Assembly (NCBI RefSeq): GCF_002077175.1
Contig: NZ_CP014943.1
Span: 2,046,001-2,110,000, forward strand
DNA from: Colwellia sp. PAMC 21821
GTDB taxonomy: Bacteria; Pseudomonadota; Gammaproteobacteria; Enterobacterales; Alteromonadaceae
Length of the DNA stretch: 64,000 nucleotides
Direction of reading: 5' to 3'
Made by a program: the position numbers and the translations under genes. Within the stretch, counting starts at the first letter, position 1. Each line of letters opens with the position of its first letter. The notes under the pieces were generated by a model that was not told where the DNA came from, did not search any database, and was given only the letters and a program-made list of their open reading frames with translations. Below, one piece after another: positions 9,971-19,967 of this stretch.

Positions 9971-10023
9971 TAGGGTTAAGTAAAGAAGTGCAAAGATACT
10001 GTGAATCGCCGAACTTAACCCTA
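9971..10023. promoter_or_regulatory. 11-bp inverted repeat upstream of a lipoprotein gene
   Basis: TAGGGTTAAGT (9971-9981) is repeated in perfect inverse at 10013-10023 with a 31-nt spacer. It lies between two divergent genes, about 110 bp before the DUF4397-like gene. It could be a paired operator or an RNA hairpin; there is no T-tract. Confidence 0.35.
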
Positions 10024-10132
10024 AAATACCGCTCTACAAAGTGCTTTTTTAGCTAATTTTAAGCTATAAGCATCAATTAACTGGCAGTAGATCTCTGCTC
10101 AGTAGTAGCAATTAACTTTATTGGAAAAATAT

Positions 10133-11653
10133 ATGCGCTTTACATCCAACCTCTTTTCAACTATTTCACCTTCAAAGGTACTGCTACTTTCATCAGCGTT
10201 AGCCCTTGCTGCTTGTGGCGGTAGTAGCGACAGCTCAAATGTCGGTTATGTTAAATTTTATAACAGCTCGAAAAATGCTCCTGATATTATTCTCACGCTT
10301 GATCAAGATCTTGAATCAGACGATGACGATGATGCAGATAATTTTGAAGTAACCTTTAATGGCGTTGCTTATACTGAAGCTTTAAGCGTGTTCGAAATTG
10401 ACACAGACAGCTATTTTTACGAAATGGGTTGGCAAGATGAAGACAGTAGCGACCGTGATGACCTGGAGATAGTGGCAGAAGGGCAAATTAAAGTTTCCAC
10501 AGATACGATTCAATTATTAGTACTAACTGATGATATTACAGCGCCACAAGTTGAGACCTACAGCATTGAAGTGCTTGACGATGATGAAGACGAAGATAAT
10601 GATTTATTCAACTTACGTGTGTTGAATTTACACCCTGATTCGGCTGGCGTTGATTTTTACATGTCAGAGTCAGATGAAACCTTTAATGAAGCAACATTAG
10701 TAGGCCAATTTAATTACAGACAGCTATCAGAAAATCTAAAATTTGATCAAGATGAATATATTTTCTATATCACTAAATCGGGCACGCAAGAGGTATTGTT
10801 TACCTCAGACGACATCGATTACGCATACCCTGCACAATATGTGATGATAGTACGTGAAAACACCGGCTCAGGTACGTCGCCATATGCTATGGATAGAATG
10901 TCTAACTCGTCAATTACCGAATATTTAGACACAGACTCTGAAGCACAGTTTAGAGCTTATAACGCGATTAGAGAACACGAATTAATCCCTAATTACACTG
11001 GCACATTAGATATTTATATTAATGGTGTTGATGATGAAGCGGAAATTTCAGCGCTTGAAATTGGTAGCTTCAGCGAGACTAAAATTCAGCATAAAGGCGA
11101 TTACAGTTTAGATTTATTAATTCCGGGTACTACTGAACGCCTTTTAAGTAATCATTTATTGAGCTTGGCTGAAAACACCAATAAAACCGTATTCTTTTAC
11201 TTAAATGAAGAAGATGTTGATTTAGATGGCGACGGTAATGTTGATGAAAACAATGACGGTATTGTTGATGAAATTGAAATAACTATTAAATCGCTTGTTG
11301 TTGCAAACAGTACGCGGGAAAGTATCTACGATCATCAAATTACCATGATAGATTTAGTCGATAGTGATGACTTTAACTTTGTTAAATTCTATTTTGTTCG
11401 TAATAATGAAACTATAGAAACTGCTTTGTATAACCGCAGTGCAGTATACACTCAGCCGGAGTCAATTTACTTACAAAACAATACTTATCAAGTGTTTGCT
11501 ATTGCCGAAGTTGATAGCAGTGAGGTTATTTTATCAAGCTTTCAATTAACCCTTGATGAAGACTCACATGAACTATTTTTAATTGTTGAGGCTGATGACG
11601 ATTCGCCAACAGGCTATCGCATTGAAATGATAAAGCAAACTGAGGGTGAATAA
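10133..11653 (+). CDS. Acidic DUF4397-like lipoprotein with Ca-binding-type loops
   Basis: About 506 residues. A signal peptide with lipobox LAAC followed by GG shows it is a surface or periplasmic lipoprotein. The mature protein is very Asp/Glu-rich and seems to hold several beta domains, each with a segment of the type RVLNLHPDSAGVDFY, which resembles DUF4397 modules. At about 361-381 there are dockerin- or EF-loop-like repeats (DLDGDGNVD, NNDGIVDE) that probably bind calcium. I chose the ATG at 10133; a TTG 12 bp upstream is in frame but would add only four residues before the charged leader. The function is unknown; adhesion or matrix roles are guesses. Confidence 0.7.
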   Translation: MRFTSNLFSTISPSKVLLLSSALALAACGGSSDSSNVGYVKFYNSSKNAPDIILTLDQDLESDDDDDADNFEVTFNGVAYTEALSVFEIDTDSYFYEMGWQDEDSSDRDDLEIVAEGQIKVSTDTIQLLVLTDDITAPQVETYSIEVLDDDEDEDNDLFNLRVLNLHPDSAGVDFYMSESDETFNEATLVGQFNYRQLSENLKFDQDEYIFYITKSGTQEVLFTSDDIDYAYPAQYVMIVRENTGSGTSPYAMDRMSNSSITEYLDTDSEAQFRAYNAIREHELIPNYTGTLDIYINGVDDEAEISALEIGSFSETKIQHKGDYSLDLLIPGTTERLLSNHLLSLAENTNKTVFFYLNEEDVDLDGDGNVDENNDGIVDEIEITIKSLVVANSTRESIYDHQITMIDLVDSDDFNFVKFYFVRNNETIETALYNRSAVYTQPESIYLQNNTYQVFAIAEVDSSEVILSSFQLTLDEDSHELFLIVEADDDSPTGYRIEMIKQTEGE

Positions 11654-11728
11654 CTTACCTCAAGTGATTAAGCGTTAACTAATTTGATTAATTAAGTGAT
11701 CGACTCTTTCATTTTTAATCAACAAAAT

Positions 11729-11757
11729 AAAGAAGGGAGCCAATGGCTCCCTTCTTT
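11729..11757. terminator. Bidirectional Rho-independent terminator
   Basis: A 13-bp perfect stem (AAAGAAGGGAGCC and its complement) with a 3-nt AAT loop sits between the convergent DUF4397-like and peroxiredoxin genes. The A/T ends supply a short T-run in both directions. Confidence 0.85.
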
Positions 11758-11782
11758 GATAAACAACGGTTAACTACATTGT

Positions 11783-12256
11783 TTAAAGTCGTTTGATAAT
11801 TGTTTCTGCATTACTTACTTCAAATTTTTGCGGCTGCTCAACATTTAATGTTGTAACAACGCCGTTTTCAATAACCATAGCGTAGCGTTGTGAACGCAAA
11901 CCACCAAAAGCTGCTGTGTCCATTTCAAGACCTAAGGCTTTTGTGTAGCTACCATCGCCATCAGCAAGCATCATTAGGTTTTCAGCATTTTGTGCTTTGC
12001 CCCAAGATGACATAACAAATGCGTCATTTACCGCGACACAAATAATCGCGTCAACGCCTTTGGCTTTAAACTCGTCAGCTAATACCACGTAACCTGGTAA
12101 ATGTGTTTCCGAACAGGTTGGTGTAAACGCACCTGGTACAGCGAACATAACGACTTTTTTGTTAGCGAACAATTCAGACGTTTTGTGGGTGACCATATCA
12201 CCATCTTTTAATTCTTGTAGTTGCCCGTCAGGCATATTTGCATTTAATGAGATCAT
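11783..12256 (-). CDS. Prx5-type peroxiredoxin
   Basis: A 157-residue thioredoxin-fold protein of the AhpC/TSA superfamily, Prx5 branch. The peroxidatic motif PGAFTPTCSETH (PxxxTxxC) is intact at about 40-51, with the conserved downstream arginine in LRSQRYA. It reduces hydrogen peroxide and alkyl hydroperoxides in the cytosol, usually with glutathione/glutaredoxin or thioredoxin as donor. No glutaredoxin domain is fused to it, unlike some proteobacterial Prx5 proteins. It is monocistronic. The gor gene a few kb away might supply reduced glutathione, but they are not in one operon. Confidence 0.92.
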   Translation of the reverse strand: MISLNANMPDGQLQELKDGDMVTHKTSELFANKKVVMFAVPGAFTPTCSETHLPGYVVLADEFKAKGVDAIICVAVNDAFVMSSWGKAQNAENLMMLADGDGSYTKALGLEMDTAAFGGLRSQRYAMVIENGVVTTLNVEQPQKFEVSNAETIIKRL

Positions 12257-12448
12257 AATATTTCCATTGTCATTGGGGTTAATAGGATGCCGGTATTTAC
12301 CGGTTTCGGGTAATGCTTATCATGTATACACCAGCTAAATAACGCTGATTATTAGTCTAGAATAAACTTAGTCTTAGCGCACGTTAATGCTGAATAAAGT
12401 CTTTAATTTTTTAGCAAATGTTGCCCTGAAATTATTGGCATAACGTGA

Positions 12449-13240
12449 TCAGTTGTTTTTCGGAATCGCTTGATTTACATAAACATCAAAGCGATTTTTT
12501 TTCATATTAATGCTAGTTGATGGTGTTTTACCTGCAAGTGGCGGCGCATAGCTTGGGCGTTTAACTACAACGCGATATTTTGCGAGGGCAATCGCTGGCG
12601 CGAGTAAGTTGTCGGCATCAAGATCTTCACCCACTAATGACTGAAACACACGCATTTCTTTTTTAACAGCCGCAGACTTTTCTCGATGCGGGTACATAGG
12701 ATCGAGATAGATTACATCTGGCTGCTGCGCTAAGTCGATATTTTCAATCAATGATGAGCTAATTAAGCTCATGCGATCGGTTATATCATTAATTTCAGTG
12801 CTTAGTTTCGCGCGCTCTAAGCCGTCTTCAAGTAAAGCAGCAACAATTGGCATACGTTCCATCATGGTAACGTTACAGCCTAAGGTGGCTAATACAAAGG
12901 CGTCACGACCTAAGCCTGCGGTAGCATCAAGCACATTGGGCGTAAAACCATGTTTTAAGCCAACGGCTTTGGCAATGTCTTGGCCTCGGCCACCACCAAA
13001 TTTACGGCGATGCGCGGTAGCACCATCAACAAAATCGACACAAATAGCGCCGAGTTTTGGCTCATCAAGTTTACTCAGTTCTAGGCGCTGCAAGTTAACT
13101 TGTAAAGCAAACAGCAACTTTGGATAGTTTTTTATCGCGGCAATATCACCGATATAATCCAGCTGCCATTTTTTAGCAATTTTTTTCGCTTTGTCGACGT
13201 CAACCGCATCAACATAGGCAACGGCCACTTTATTCAGCAT
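12449..13240 (-). CDS. rsmJ: 16S rRNA (guanine-1516-N2) methyltransferase RsmJ
   Basis: A 263-residue SAM-dependent methyltransferase. Visible motifs are the SAM-binding [15 protein letters not shown] and the catalytic-type [11 protein letters not shown], both characteristic of RsmJ (YhiQ), which methylates G1516 of 16S rRNA in the small ribosomal subunit. It is the last gene of the leftward prlC operon, and its start overlaps the preceding stop by 11 bp, which implies translational coupling. In E. coli rsmJ also lies beside prlC, so the neighbourhood supports the call. Confidence 0.93.
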   Translation of the reverse strand: MLNKVAVAYVDAVDVDKAKKIAKKWQLDYIGDIAAIKNYPKLLFALQVNLQRLELSKLDEPKLGAICVDFVDGATAHRRKFGGGRGQDIAKAVGLKHGFTPNVLDATAGLGRDAFVLATLGCNVTMMERMPIVAALLEDGLERAKLSTEINDITDRMSLISSSLIENIDLAQQPDVIYLDPMYPHREKSAAVKKEMRVFQSLVGEDLDADNLLAPAIALAKYRVVVKRPSYAPPLAGKTPSTSINMKKNRFDVYVNQAIPKNN

Positions 13241-13943
13241 CGGCTATTTCTTCTAAATGAACATGGTTATCGCCAGTCGCATAAGCAATTAAACGACTTA
13301 ACTGACCTAAGGATAAGTCGCCTTGTTGTTGCCAACTATTAAAGCTTGCTTGAATTGCGCTTAAGCTTGATTTTGTTTGAATGCCGCCGGTAATAATGTC
13401 ATGTGCGCGAAAATAAGCTTCTACATCTCGGCTCAGTAAAAAAGTATCTTTGCCTAAAGCACGTAAAGCATAAGGTCCGGTGTTACCGCCTAAGCGCTGG
13501 CCGTGTTTTTTCAAATACGCCCATAAGCCGGTAATATCGTCGCTTGGCCATTTTGCAATAAACTCAGCAAAGCTATGACCTTGTTGTTGCTGTTCAAAAA
13601 TCATTTCGGCGTTGGCTTTAATGGTTTTTACTTTATTAAAGTTACGAATGATTTTTGGATCTGCAGCTTTTCGCTCCATCATTTCTTCTGGCATCATTAA
13701 GACTTTTTCGATATTAAAATTGAAAAAGCTTTCTTCAAAGTTTGGCCATTTATTTTGCACAACGCGCCAAACAAACCCCGATTGAAAAACCTTTTTACTG
13801 AACTCAGATAAAAATCGGTCGTCGGGTATCGCTGCCAACAAGTGATCTTGTTTACCTGGGCCTAGCAATATATTGAGTTTAGCCGCGCCACCTTTTCGGG
13901 CAGCGGCGCGTTGATAAATATCGTCAAGTTTTTCTAATGCCAT
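13230..13943 (-). CDS. DNA-3-methyladenine glycosylase I (Tag)-like protein
   Basis: A 237-residue helix-rich protein similar to the Tag family: a [19 protein letters not shown] segment near residue 58, then [15 protein letters not shown] and a C-terminal helical part. Tag enzymes excise 3-methyladenine from alkylated DNA in base-excision repair. The usual Tag zinc-binding His/Cys ends are not evident, so this is the divergent subgroup often labelled simply 3-methyladenine DNA glycosylase. It lies between prlC (5-bp gap) and rsmJ (11-bp overlap) and must be co-transcribed with them. In E. coli this gene is not inserted between the two. Confidence 0.75.
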   Translation of the reverse strand: MALEKLDDIYQRAAARKGGAAKLNILLGPGKQDHLLAAIPDDRFLSEFSKKVFQSGFVWRVVQNKWPNFEESFFNFNIEKVLMMPEEMMERKAADPKIIRNFNKVKTIKANAEMIFEQQQQGHSFAEFIAKWPSDDITGLWAYLKKHGQRLGGNTGPYALRALGKDTFLLSRDVEAYFRAHDIITGGIQTKSSLSAIQASFNSWQQQGDLSLGQLSRLIAYATGDNHVHLEEIADAE

Positions 13944-13948
13944 TGTTA

Positions 13949-15991
13949 TTAACCTGTGATGCCGCTATGACGTAATAATGCGTCAATTTTAGGCTCACGG
14001 CCACGGAAGGCTTTAAATAGTTCGCTTGGCTCTTTTGAACCGCCCATTTCTAGCACATTGGTTAAAAAGTCATGGCCAACACTTTGGTTGAATATGCCTT
14101 CGTCTTCAAAGCGAGAAAAAGCGTCACTTGATAAAACTTCTGCCCATTTATAACTGTAATAACCAGCGGCATAACCACCACCAAAAATATGGCCGAAGCT
14201 ATGTTGAAAGCGGTTAAACTCTGGCGCTTTAATTACCGCGTAGTCTTCACGCACTTGATTTAAAACCTGCTGAATCTCATCACCTTTTTCAGGAGAGTAT
14301 TGTGCATGCATTTTAAAATCAAATAAGCTGAATTCAAGTTGACGGATCATTTGCATGGCCGATTGAAAGTTTTTCGCCGCTAACATTTTGTCGAGCATGT
14401 CTTGTGGTAAGGGCTCATTGGTTTGGTAGTGACCAGAAATAAAGGCCAGTGCCTCTGGCTGCCAGCACCAGTTTTCTAAAAATTGACTCGGAAGCTCAAC
14501 GGCATCCCATGGCACACCGTTAATACCAGATACACCGGCTGCGTTAATTTGCGTCAGCATATGGTGAATACCATGGCCAAATTCGTGGAATAAAGTCACC
14601 ACTTCGTCATGGGTAAACAAAGCGGGTTTATCACCAACCGGGCCATTAAAATTACAGGTTAGGTAAGCCACTGGGTATTGAATATCACCATTGGCTAATT
14701 CACGACGGCCAACACAGTCGTCCATCCATGCGCCGCCACGTTTTTTCGAACGGGCGTATAAGTCTAGATAAAAACTACCACGAAGTTGTTGTTTGCTGTC
14801 TATAACATCAAAAAATTTCACATCTTTATGCCAAGTATCAACGTCTTTACGTTCAGTGACATTTAAACCAAATAAGCGATGTACAACTTCAAATAAACCA
14901 GCAACCACTTTGCTTTCAGGGAAGTAAGGACGCAGTTCTTCATCAGAAATAGCGTAACGCTCTTGTTTCAGCTTTTCACTGTAATAGGGTAAATCCCAGG
15001 CTTGTAAATTACTTTGGTCAAAGTTTTGTTTCGCAAAAGCAGTTACTTCCACTAAGTCCTGCTCACCTTGGGCTTTTGACTTAACCGCTAGGTCTTCTAA
15101 AAAGCCAATGACTTCACCGGTATTATTGGCCATTTTTGTCGCCAATGATTTATCGGCAAAACTGTCAAAACCTAATAAGTTAGACAGTTCATGACGTAAA
15201 GAAAGTAATTCAGACATAATAGGGCTGTTGTCGTATTCACCGCCATTAGGCCCAATTTCAGACGCGCGGCTAACATAGGCGCGATACATTGTTTCGCGTA
15301 ACGCTTGATTGTCACAGTAGGTCATTACCGGTAAGTAGCTTGGAATATCTAAGGTAAATAACCAACCAGACTTTTCTTGTGACTCGGCTAATGCTTGTGC
15401 TGCTTCTTTTGCACTTTCAGGTAAACCGGCAAGTTCTGCTTCGTCAGTAATATTAACGCTAAAGGCTTGTGTAGCATCAAGAATATTATTACCAAAGGTA
15501 GAACTTAGCTCAGATAGGCGCGTAGAAATTTCACCGTAGCGCTTTTTGTCTTGTTCATTTAGGGCAATACCCGAAAGTTTAAAATCTCTTAAAGCGTTGT
15601 TGATCACTTTTTGTTGCGCGGCATTAAGGTCTTTAAATGCATCGCTTTCGCTTAATTGTTGATAGGCGGCGAACAAACCTGCGTGCTGACCAACAAAAGT
15701 ACCGTATGCAGATAAAAGCGGTAAGCAAGACTCGTAAGCTTCGCGCAATTTCTCGCTACTCACGACCGAATTCATATGTGATATGGGTGACCATAATTTA
15801 CCTAAAACATCGTCTACTTCATCAACGGGCGCTACTAGATTAGCCCAAGTGAACTCTGTATTGTTCGCTAACACATCGGCAATCGTTGCTTTACAATTGT
15901 CGATGGCTTGCTCAACCGCAGGTTTAATGTGTTCTGGCTTAATTTTAGAGAATTGCGGCAGTGATGTAGTTTGTAATAATGGATTGGTCAT
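13949..15991 (-). CDS. prlC: Oligopeptidase A (M3 metallopeptidase)
   Basis: A 680-residue cytosolic zinc peptidase, the same length as E. coli PrlC/OpdA. The HEFGHGIHH motif at about residue 468 gives two zinc histidines, and the third ligand glutamate lies in the following PSQFLENW segment. It degrades short peptides, including cleaved signal peptides. It is the first gene of a tight leftward operon with a Tag-like gene and rsmJ, and is divergent from gor across a 233-bp promoter region. Confidence 0.96.
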   Translation of the reverse strand: MTNPLLQTTSLPQFSKIKPEHIKPAVEQAIDNCKATIADVLANNTEFTWANLVAPVDEVDDVLGKLWSPISHMNSVVSSEKLREAYESCLPLLSAYGTFVGQHAGLFAAYQQLSESDAFKDLNAAQQKVINNALRDFKLSGIALNEQDKKRYGEISTRLSELSSTFGNNILDATQAFSVNITDEAELAGLPESAKEAAQALAESQEKSGWLFTLDIPSYLPVMTYCDNQALRETMYRAYVSRASEIGPNGGEYDNSPIMSELLSLRHELSNLLGFDSFADKSLATKMANNTGEVIGFLEDLAVKSKAQGEQDLVEVTAFAKQNFDQSNLQAWDLPYYSEKLKQERYAISDEELRPYFPESKVVAGLFEVVHRLFGLNVTERKDVDTWHKDVKFFDVIDSKQQLRGSFYLDLYARSKKRGGAWMDDCVGRRELANGDIQYPVAYLTCNFNGPVGDKPALFTHDEVVTLFHEFGHGIHHMLTQINAAGVSGINGVPWDAVELPSQFLENWCWQPEALAFISGHYQTNEPLPQDMLDKMLAAKNFQSAMQMIRQLEFSLFDFKMHAQYSPEKGDEIQQVLNQVREDYAVIKAPEFNRFQHSFGHIFGGGYAAGYYSYKWAEVLSSDAFSRFEDEGIFNQSVGHDFLTNVLEMGGSKEPSELFKAFRGREPKIDALLRHSGITG

Positions 15992-16224
15992 AAAATTCGC
16001 ATGTTTGCTAGATGATGGTGTAGATGTAATGGCAGATCAGTCGATAATCAAGGTTTAGCGGTCACTATTTGACTGTTGATGTACAAAATTGAAATTTAAT
16101 TGCTAAATATCGTGTCACTTGTTATTGCAAGTCGCATGCTAAAATCCACTATGTTGGCAGTTACGCTTGAATTTTGGGTTTTTAAGTCCAATATAATGAA
16201 AGATAATCACACAGGAAAAAAAAT

Positions 16225-17577
16225 ATGACACAACATTTTGACTACATTTCAATTGGCGCTGGTAGTGGCGGTATTGCTTCGGCAAACAGAGCAGCTCGTT
16301 TAGGTAAAAAAGCGGCAGTTATCGAGGCTAAGCATATTGGTGGTACCTGTGTGAATGTGGGTTGTGTCCCGAAAAAAGCCATGTGGTATGCCGGACAAAT
16401 TGCTGATGCTTTGCATTACGCCAATGATTACGGTTTTAAAGCGCCATTACAAAGCTTTAACTGGTCAAAGCTAGTTGAAAACAGAGAAGCTTATATTGAA
16501 CGCATTCATGCCGCTTATGCACGTGGTTTTGCCAGTAACGACGTTACTGTGATCAATGGTTTTGCAAAGTTTGTTGATAAAAATACCGTAGAAGTTGATG
16601 GCGTGTTATATACCGCTGACCATATTACGATTGCCACCGGTGGACGCCCAAGTCGCCCAAGTATTGAAGGTGCAGAACATGGTATTGATTCAGATGGCTT
16701 TTTTGCGCTAACAGAACAGCCTGAAAAAGTTGCAGTTGTTGGTGCTGGTTATATTGCCGTAGAGCTTGCTGGTGTGTTGCATGCTTTGGGTAGCGAGTCA
16801 CATTTACTGGTGCGTAAAGAGAAGCCGTTACGCGGTTTTGATGAAATGCTAAGCGACACATTAGTCGAGCAAATGGCCAAGCATGGCCCAACATTACATA
16901 CCATGAGTGTACCAACGCGTGTTGAAAAACATAGCGATGGTAAATTAACCATTCATTTAGAGAATGGCAAATCTATTGGCCCGGTCGATTCTTTAATCTG
17001 GGCAATTGGCCGTGAACCAGCCACTGATAATATTAATATAGAATCTACCGGTATTAAGCTCGATGAACGTGGTTTTATTCCGACTGACAAGTATCAAAAC
17101 ACCAATGTAGATGGCATTTATGCCGTGGGTGATAACACTGGCCGTGCTCAGTTAACGCCTGTTGCTGTTGCTGCAGGTCGTCGTTTATGTGAACGTTTAT
17201 TTAATAATAAACCAAACGAGCATTTAGATTATTCCAACATAGCAACGGTTGTATTTAGTCACCCGGTTATTGGTACGGTTGGCTTGTCAGAAAAAGAAGC
17301 TATTGCAGAGCATGGTGAAGACCAAGTTAAGGTCTATAACTCTCAATTTACGGCACTGTATCAAGCGATCACTGAAGATTACCGTGACCCAACAAGAATG
17401 AAATTAGTTTGTGTAGGTAAAGAAGAGAAAATAGTCGGTATACATAGTATTGGTTTTGGTAGCGATGAATTACTCCAAGGTTTTGCAGTCGCCATGAAAA
17501 TGGGCGCAACTAAGGCTGACTTTGATAACACTGTTGCTATTCACCCAACGTCTGCCGAAGAATTCGTCACTATGTAG
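16225..17577 (+). CDS. gor: Glutathione-disulfide reductase
   Basis: A 450-residue flavoprotein, the same length as E. coli Gor. It shows the FAD motif [10 protein letters not shown] (about 11-20), the redox disulfide [13 protein letters not shown] (Cys42/Cys47), a second nucleotide-binding motif [11 protein letters not shown] for NADPH, and the C-terminal catalytic HPTSAEE. It recycles GSSG to GSH in the cytosol. The start is supported by AGGAAA upstream of the ATG. gor next to prlC/rsmJ is a known gammaproteobacterial neighbourhood. The last codons and stop fall in a 15-bp tandem duplication. Confidence 0.96.
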   Translation: MTQHFDYISIGAGSGGIASANRAARLGKKAAVIEAKHIGGTCVNVGCVPKKAMWYAGQIADALHYANDYGFKAPLQSFNWSKLVENREAYIERIHAAYARGFASNDVTVINGFAKFVDKNTVEVDGVLYTADHITIATGGRPSRPSIEGAEHGIDSDGFFALTEQPEKVAVVGAGYIAVELAGVLHALGSESHLLVRKEKPLRGFDEMLSDTLVEQMAKHGPTLHTMSVPTRVEKHSDGKLTIHLENGKSIGPVDSLIWAIGREPATDNINIESTGIKLDERGFIPTDKYQNTNVDGIYAVGDNTGRAQLTPVAVAAGRRLCERLFNNKPNEHLDYSNIATVVFSHPVIGTVGLSEKEAIAEHGEDQVKVYNSQFTALYQAITEDYRDPTRMKLVCVGKEEKIVGIHSIGFGSDELLQGFAVAMKMGATKADFDNTVAIHPTSAEEFVTM

Positions 17578-17601
17578 GCTTTAAGTATGTAGGCTTTAAG
17601 T
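17572..17601. repeat. 15-bp tandem duplication across the gor stop codon
   Basis: The unit ATGTAGGCTTTAAGT occurs twice head to tail (17572-17586, 17587-17601). The first copy contains the gor TAG stop, and a degenerate third copy (CTGTAGACGTTTAA) follows. It looks like a recent slippage event. Confidence 0.85.
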
Positions 17602-17663
17602 CTGTAGACGTTTAACTATGTAGTTATCTGGCAAGTCAGCGTGAGATAATAAATATTTGAAAG

Positions 17664-17719
17664 CCACCCGCTTAATTTTATTCGTTAGTTAGAATAGAAA
17701 TTATCGGGTGGATTTTTTT
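17664..17719 (+). terminator. Rho-independent terminator of gor
   Basis: CCACCCG (17664-17670) pairs with CGGGTGG (17705-17711), followed by ATTTTTTT. The 34-nt loop can form a small inner hairpin. It lies about 90 bp after the gor stop, between convergent genes. Confidence 0.75.
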
Positions 17720-17744
17720 ATGCGGTTAATTGCCTAATTTATGT

Positions 17745-19136
17745 TTATGGCGCATTAAAGAAAACTTTAAAACAGGTATTATCATCATCTGAAGTGACTG
17801 TTACTTTGCCATGGTTTGCCTCGGTCATAGCTTTCACAATGGCTAAGCCTAAACCGGCGCCTTCACTGTGCCGTTGCCTTGACTTATCAGGTCGATAAAA
17901 ACGGTCAAACAAATAGGGTAAATGATCTGAGTGGATTTTATCGCCAGGGTTGCAGATTGAGATACAAACCTGGCCACTGTCAGTTTTTTGAGTATTGACT
18001 ACTATCGATAACCCTTTTGCTGTGTATCGAATAGCGTTTGAAAGCAGGTTTGATAACAATTGGCGAAAATGCAGCTTGTCACAATAAAAATTTAGCTCGT
18101 CGCCTTGCTTTACAAAGGTAATATCGGCCTCTTCAGCAAGGGCATCAAAATACTCAAATAAGGCCTCTATTTCAGACTGGCTATTCAGTATTTGTTGTTT
18201 TGGCTTTATTAAGCCATTTTGAGTTTTAGCTAACCACAACATATCTCGCACCATGTTGGTTAACCTATCAAGCTCTTCTAAGTTAGAAAATAGCAGCTCT
18301 TGATATTCTTCTGACGCTCTAGGCTTTGACAACCCAACTTGAGTTTGCGTGATAATGTTAGTTAACGGTGTTCTTAATTCATGGGCAATATCGGTAGAAA
18401 AATTCGATAATCGTAAAAACTCACTTTGCAGCCTATCCAGCATTAAATTAAAAGACCGCACCATATTAAATAATTCGATAGGGACGTTAGTTTCGTCTAA
18501 TCTAATTTCAAAATTGTTGGTTTGAATATCATGCATTTTTTTACTCAAACCGCGTAAGGGATTTAATCCTTGATAAACCGCGAACCATCCGGCAAGTAAT
18601 ACCAGCAAGCTAGCGCCGAGCATAATTACCCCTAAACTTTGTCTAAATTGCGTTAAAAAGTGGCTATGAAAACTCATATCAATGGCGACAGTCGCATTAT
18701 AAATTGCTTGAGGCGTGTTATAAGTTGTCACTAAGACGCGATACGAAAATTTGCCCACTTGTTGCTGAGTAACATTTTCAATATCAAAACCGATTTCCGA
18801 CGGATTTGTATTACTGAAATTACTAAAGTCTCGCGTTGAATTTGCATATATAAAGTCGCCTTGTTGGGCGTTAACTTGATAATAAACCCCGTGATGACCT
18901 ACTACCGCTTTAGATAAAGCATCGACTAACTGCTCGTCACTTCTGTGACTTTGCGATAATGCACCTTCGATGGAGGCAGATATAACTTTGAGCTCATTAA
19001 CATCTTGCTGAACAAAATGATGGCGAATAGCGCTGTCTATAAGCACACCGAGAAAGCTCAAGCTGAAAATTGTGGTTACGGCAACAAATAAAACCACTCT
19101 AAAGGTCAGTGATAGAGGCCTTTTGTTAACTTTCAT
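17745..19136 (-). CDS. Copper/heavy-metal sensor histidine kinase (CusS/CopS-like)
   Basis: A 463-residue membrane kinase: TM1 about 11-34, periplasmic sensor about 35-165, TM2 about 166-189, HAMP about 190-245, a HisKA helix with phospho-acceptor His252 in DIAHELRTP, and a catalytic domain with N-box [10 protein letters not shown] and G-box [10 protein letters not shown]. The periplasmic part contains several His and Met residues compatible with metal sensing. It overlaps the response-regulator gene by 11 bp and is divergent from copABCD, so it most likely senses periplasmic copper. Signal specificity is inferred from context. Confidence 0.9.
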   Translation of the reverse strand: MKVNKRPLSLTFRVVLFVAVTTIFSLSFLGVLIDSAIRHHFVQQDVNELKVISASIEGALSQSHRSDEQLVDALSKAVVGHHGVYYQVNAQQGDFIYANSTRDFSNFSNTNPSEIGFDIENVTQQQVGKFSYRVLVTTYNTPQAIYNATVAIDMSFHSHFLTQFRQSLGVIMLGASLLVLLAGWFAVYQGLNPLRGLSKKMHDIQTNNFEIRLDETNVPIELFNMVRSFNLMLDRLQSEFLRLSNFSTDIAHELRTPLTNIITQTQVGLSKPRASEEYQELLFSNLEELDRLTNMVRDMLWLAKTQNGLIKPKQQILNSQSEIEALFEYFDALAEEADITFVKQGDELNFYCDKLHFRQLLSNLLSNAIRYTAKGLSIVVNTQKTDSGQVCISICNPGDKIHSDHLPYLFDRFYRPDKSRQRHSEGAGLGLAIVKAMTEANHGKVTVTSDDDNTCFKVFFNAP

Positions 19137-19812
19137 TAACTTGAACCTCCAACTTATAACCCATGCCTCTTACCGTGTGAATGAGTTTAATGTCGAAACC
19201 TTCGTCAACTTTTCCTCGTAATCTGCGAATGGCAACATCAATAACATTGGTATCGCTGTCAAAGTTCATATCCCACACTTGAGATGCAATTAAAGAGCGC
19301 GGTAGAACTTCACCCTCGCGGCGAACCATTAATTCGAGCAGGCTAAATTCTTTATTACTTAATAATATATTTTTACCGGCTCGTTTTACTTTGTGCTTTA
19401 AAATATCGATTTCTAAATCAGCGATTTGTAGCGTGTTTTCAATTTTTGGTACACCGCCTCGGCGAATAAGTGTTCTTACTCGGGCTAATACTTCTGAAAA
19501 TGCAAAGGGCTTAATAAGGTAGTCATCGGCACCCAGTTCAAGGCCTTTTACTCTGTCATCGACGCTATCGCGAGCCGATAAAAACAGCACAGGGCTTTGG
19601 TTACTTGCTTCTCTAAGCGATTGTAAAATCCGCCAGCCTGAAACGTCAGGTAGCATTACATCTAATATTATGACGTCAAATGCTTCAGTCATCGCTAAAT
19701 GATGACCGTCTAAACCATTACGTGCTAATGACACCTGAAACCCGGCTTCGGTTAAGCCTTGTTTCAAATAGTCACCTGTTTTTTGTTCGTCTTCTACAAC
19801 CAGTAATCGCAT
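19126..19812 (-). CDS. OmpR/PhoB-type response regulator (CusR/CopR-like)
   Basis: A 228-residue regulator. The receiver domain has the acidic pocket VVEDE, phospho-acceptor Asp51 in IILDVMLP and the conserved Lys in LIKPF; a C-terminal winged-helix domain follows (about 130-225, [18 protein letters not shown]). The sequence is of the heavy-metal response-regulator subgroup (CusR, CopR, PcoR). It would bind the palindrome at 19882-19897 and activate copABCD, and perhaps its own operon. It is the first gene of the regulator-kinase pair. Confidence 0.93.
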   Translation of the reverse strand: MRLLVVEDEQKTGDYLKQGLTEAGFQVSLARNGLDGHHLAMTEAFDVIILDVMLPDVSGWRILQSLREASNQSPVLFLSARDSVDDRVKGLELGADDYLIKPFAFSEVLARVRTLIRRGGVPKIENTLQIADLEIDILKHKVKRAGKNILLSNKEFSLLELMVRREGEVLPRSLIASQVWDMNFDSDTNVIDVAIRRLRGKVDEGFDIKLIHTVRGMGYKLEVQVNES

Positions 19813-19881
19813 GAAGTTTTCCTAAATCATAAATATTTATACATTATGGCGTAACTGCGTAATCAGCAACATGACATAAAG

Positions 19882-19897
19882 ATTACAACTTTGTAAT
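19882..19897. promoter_or_regulatory. CopR/CusR-type palindromic box
   Basis: ATTACAACTTTGTAAT is a perfect 7-2-7 palindrome midway between the divergent regulator and copA genes. Known CusR/PcoR boxes have the same design with a TGACAnnTTGTCA-like core. TTGACA occurs at 19913-19918, TATACT at 19930-19935 and TATATT at 19941-19946, but none gives an ideal spacing, as is usual for activator-dependent promoters. Confidence 0.65.
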
Positions 19898-19967
19898 GTT
19901 TGAGTCATGTTATTGACAGGTATCATCTTTATACTGCACCTATATTCTGAATAAGAGGAGTCCGTTA

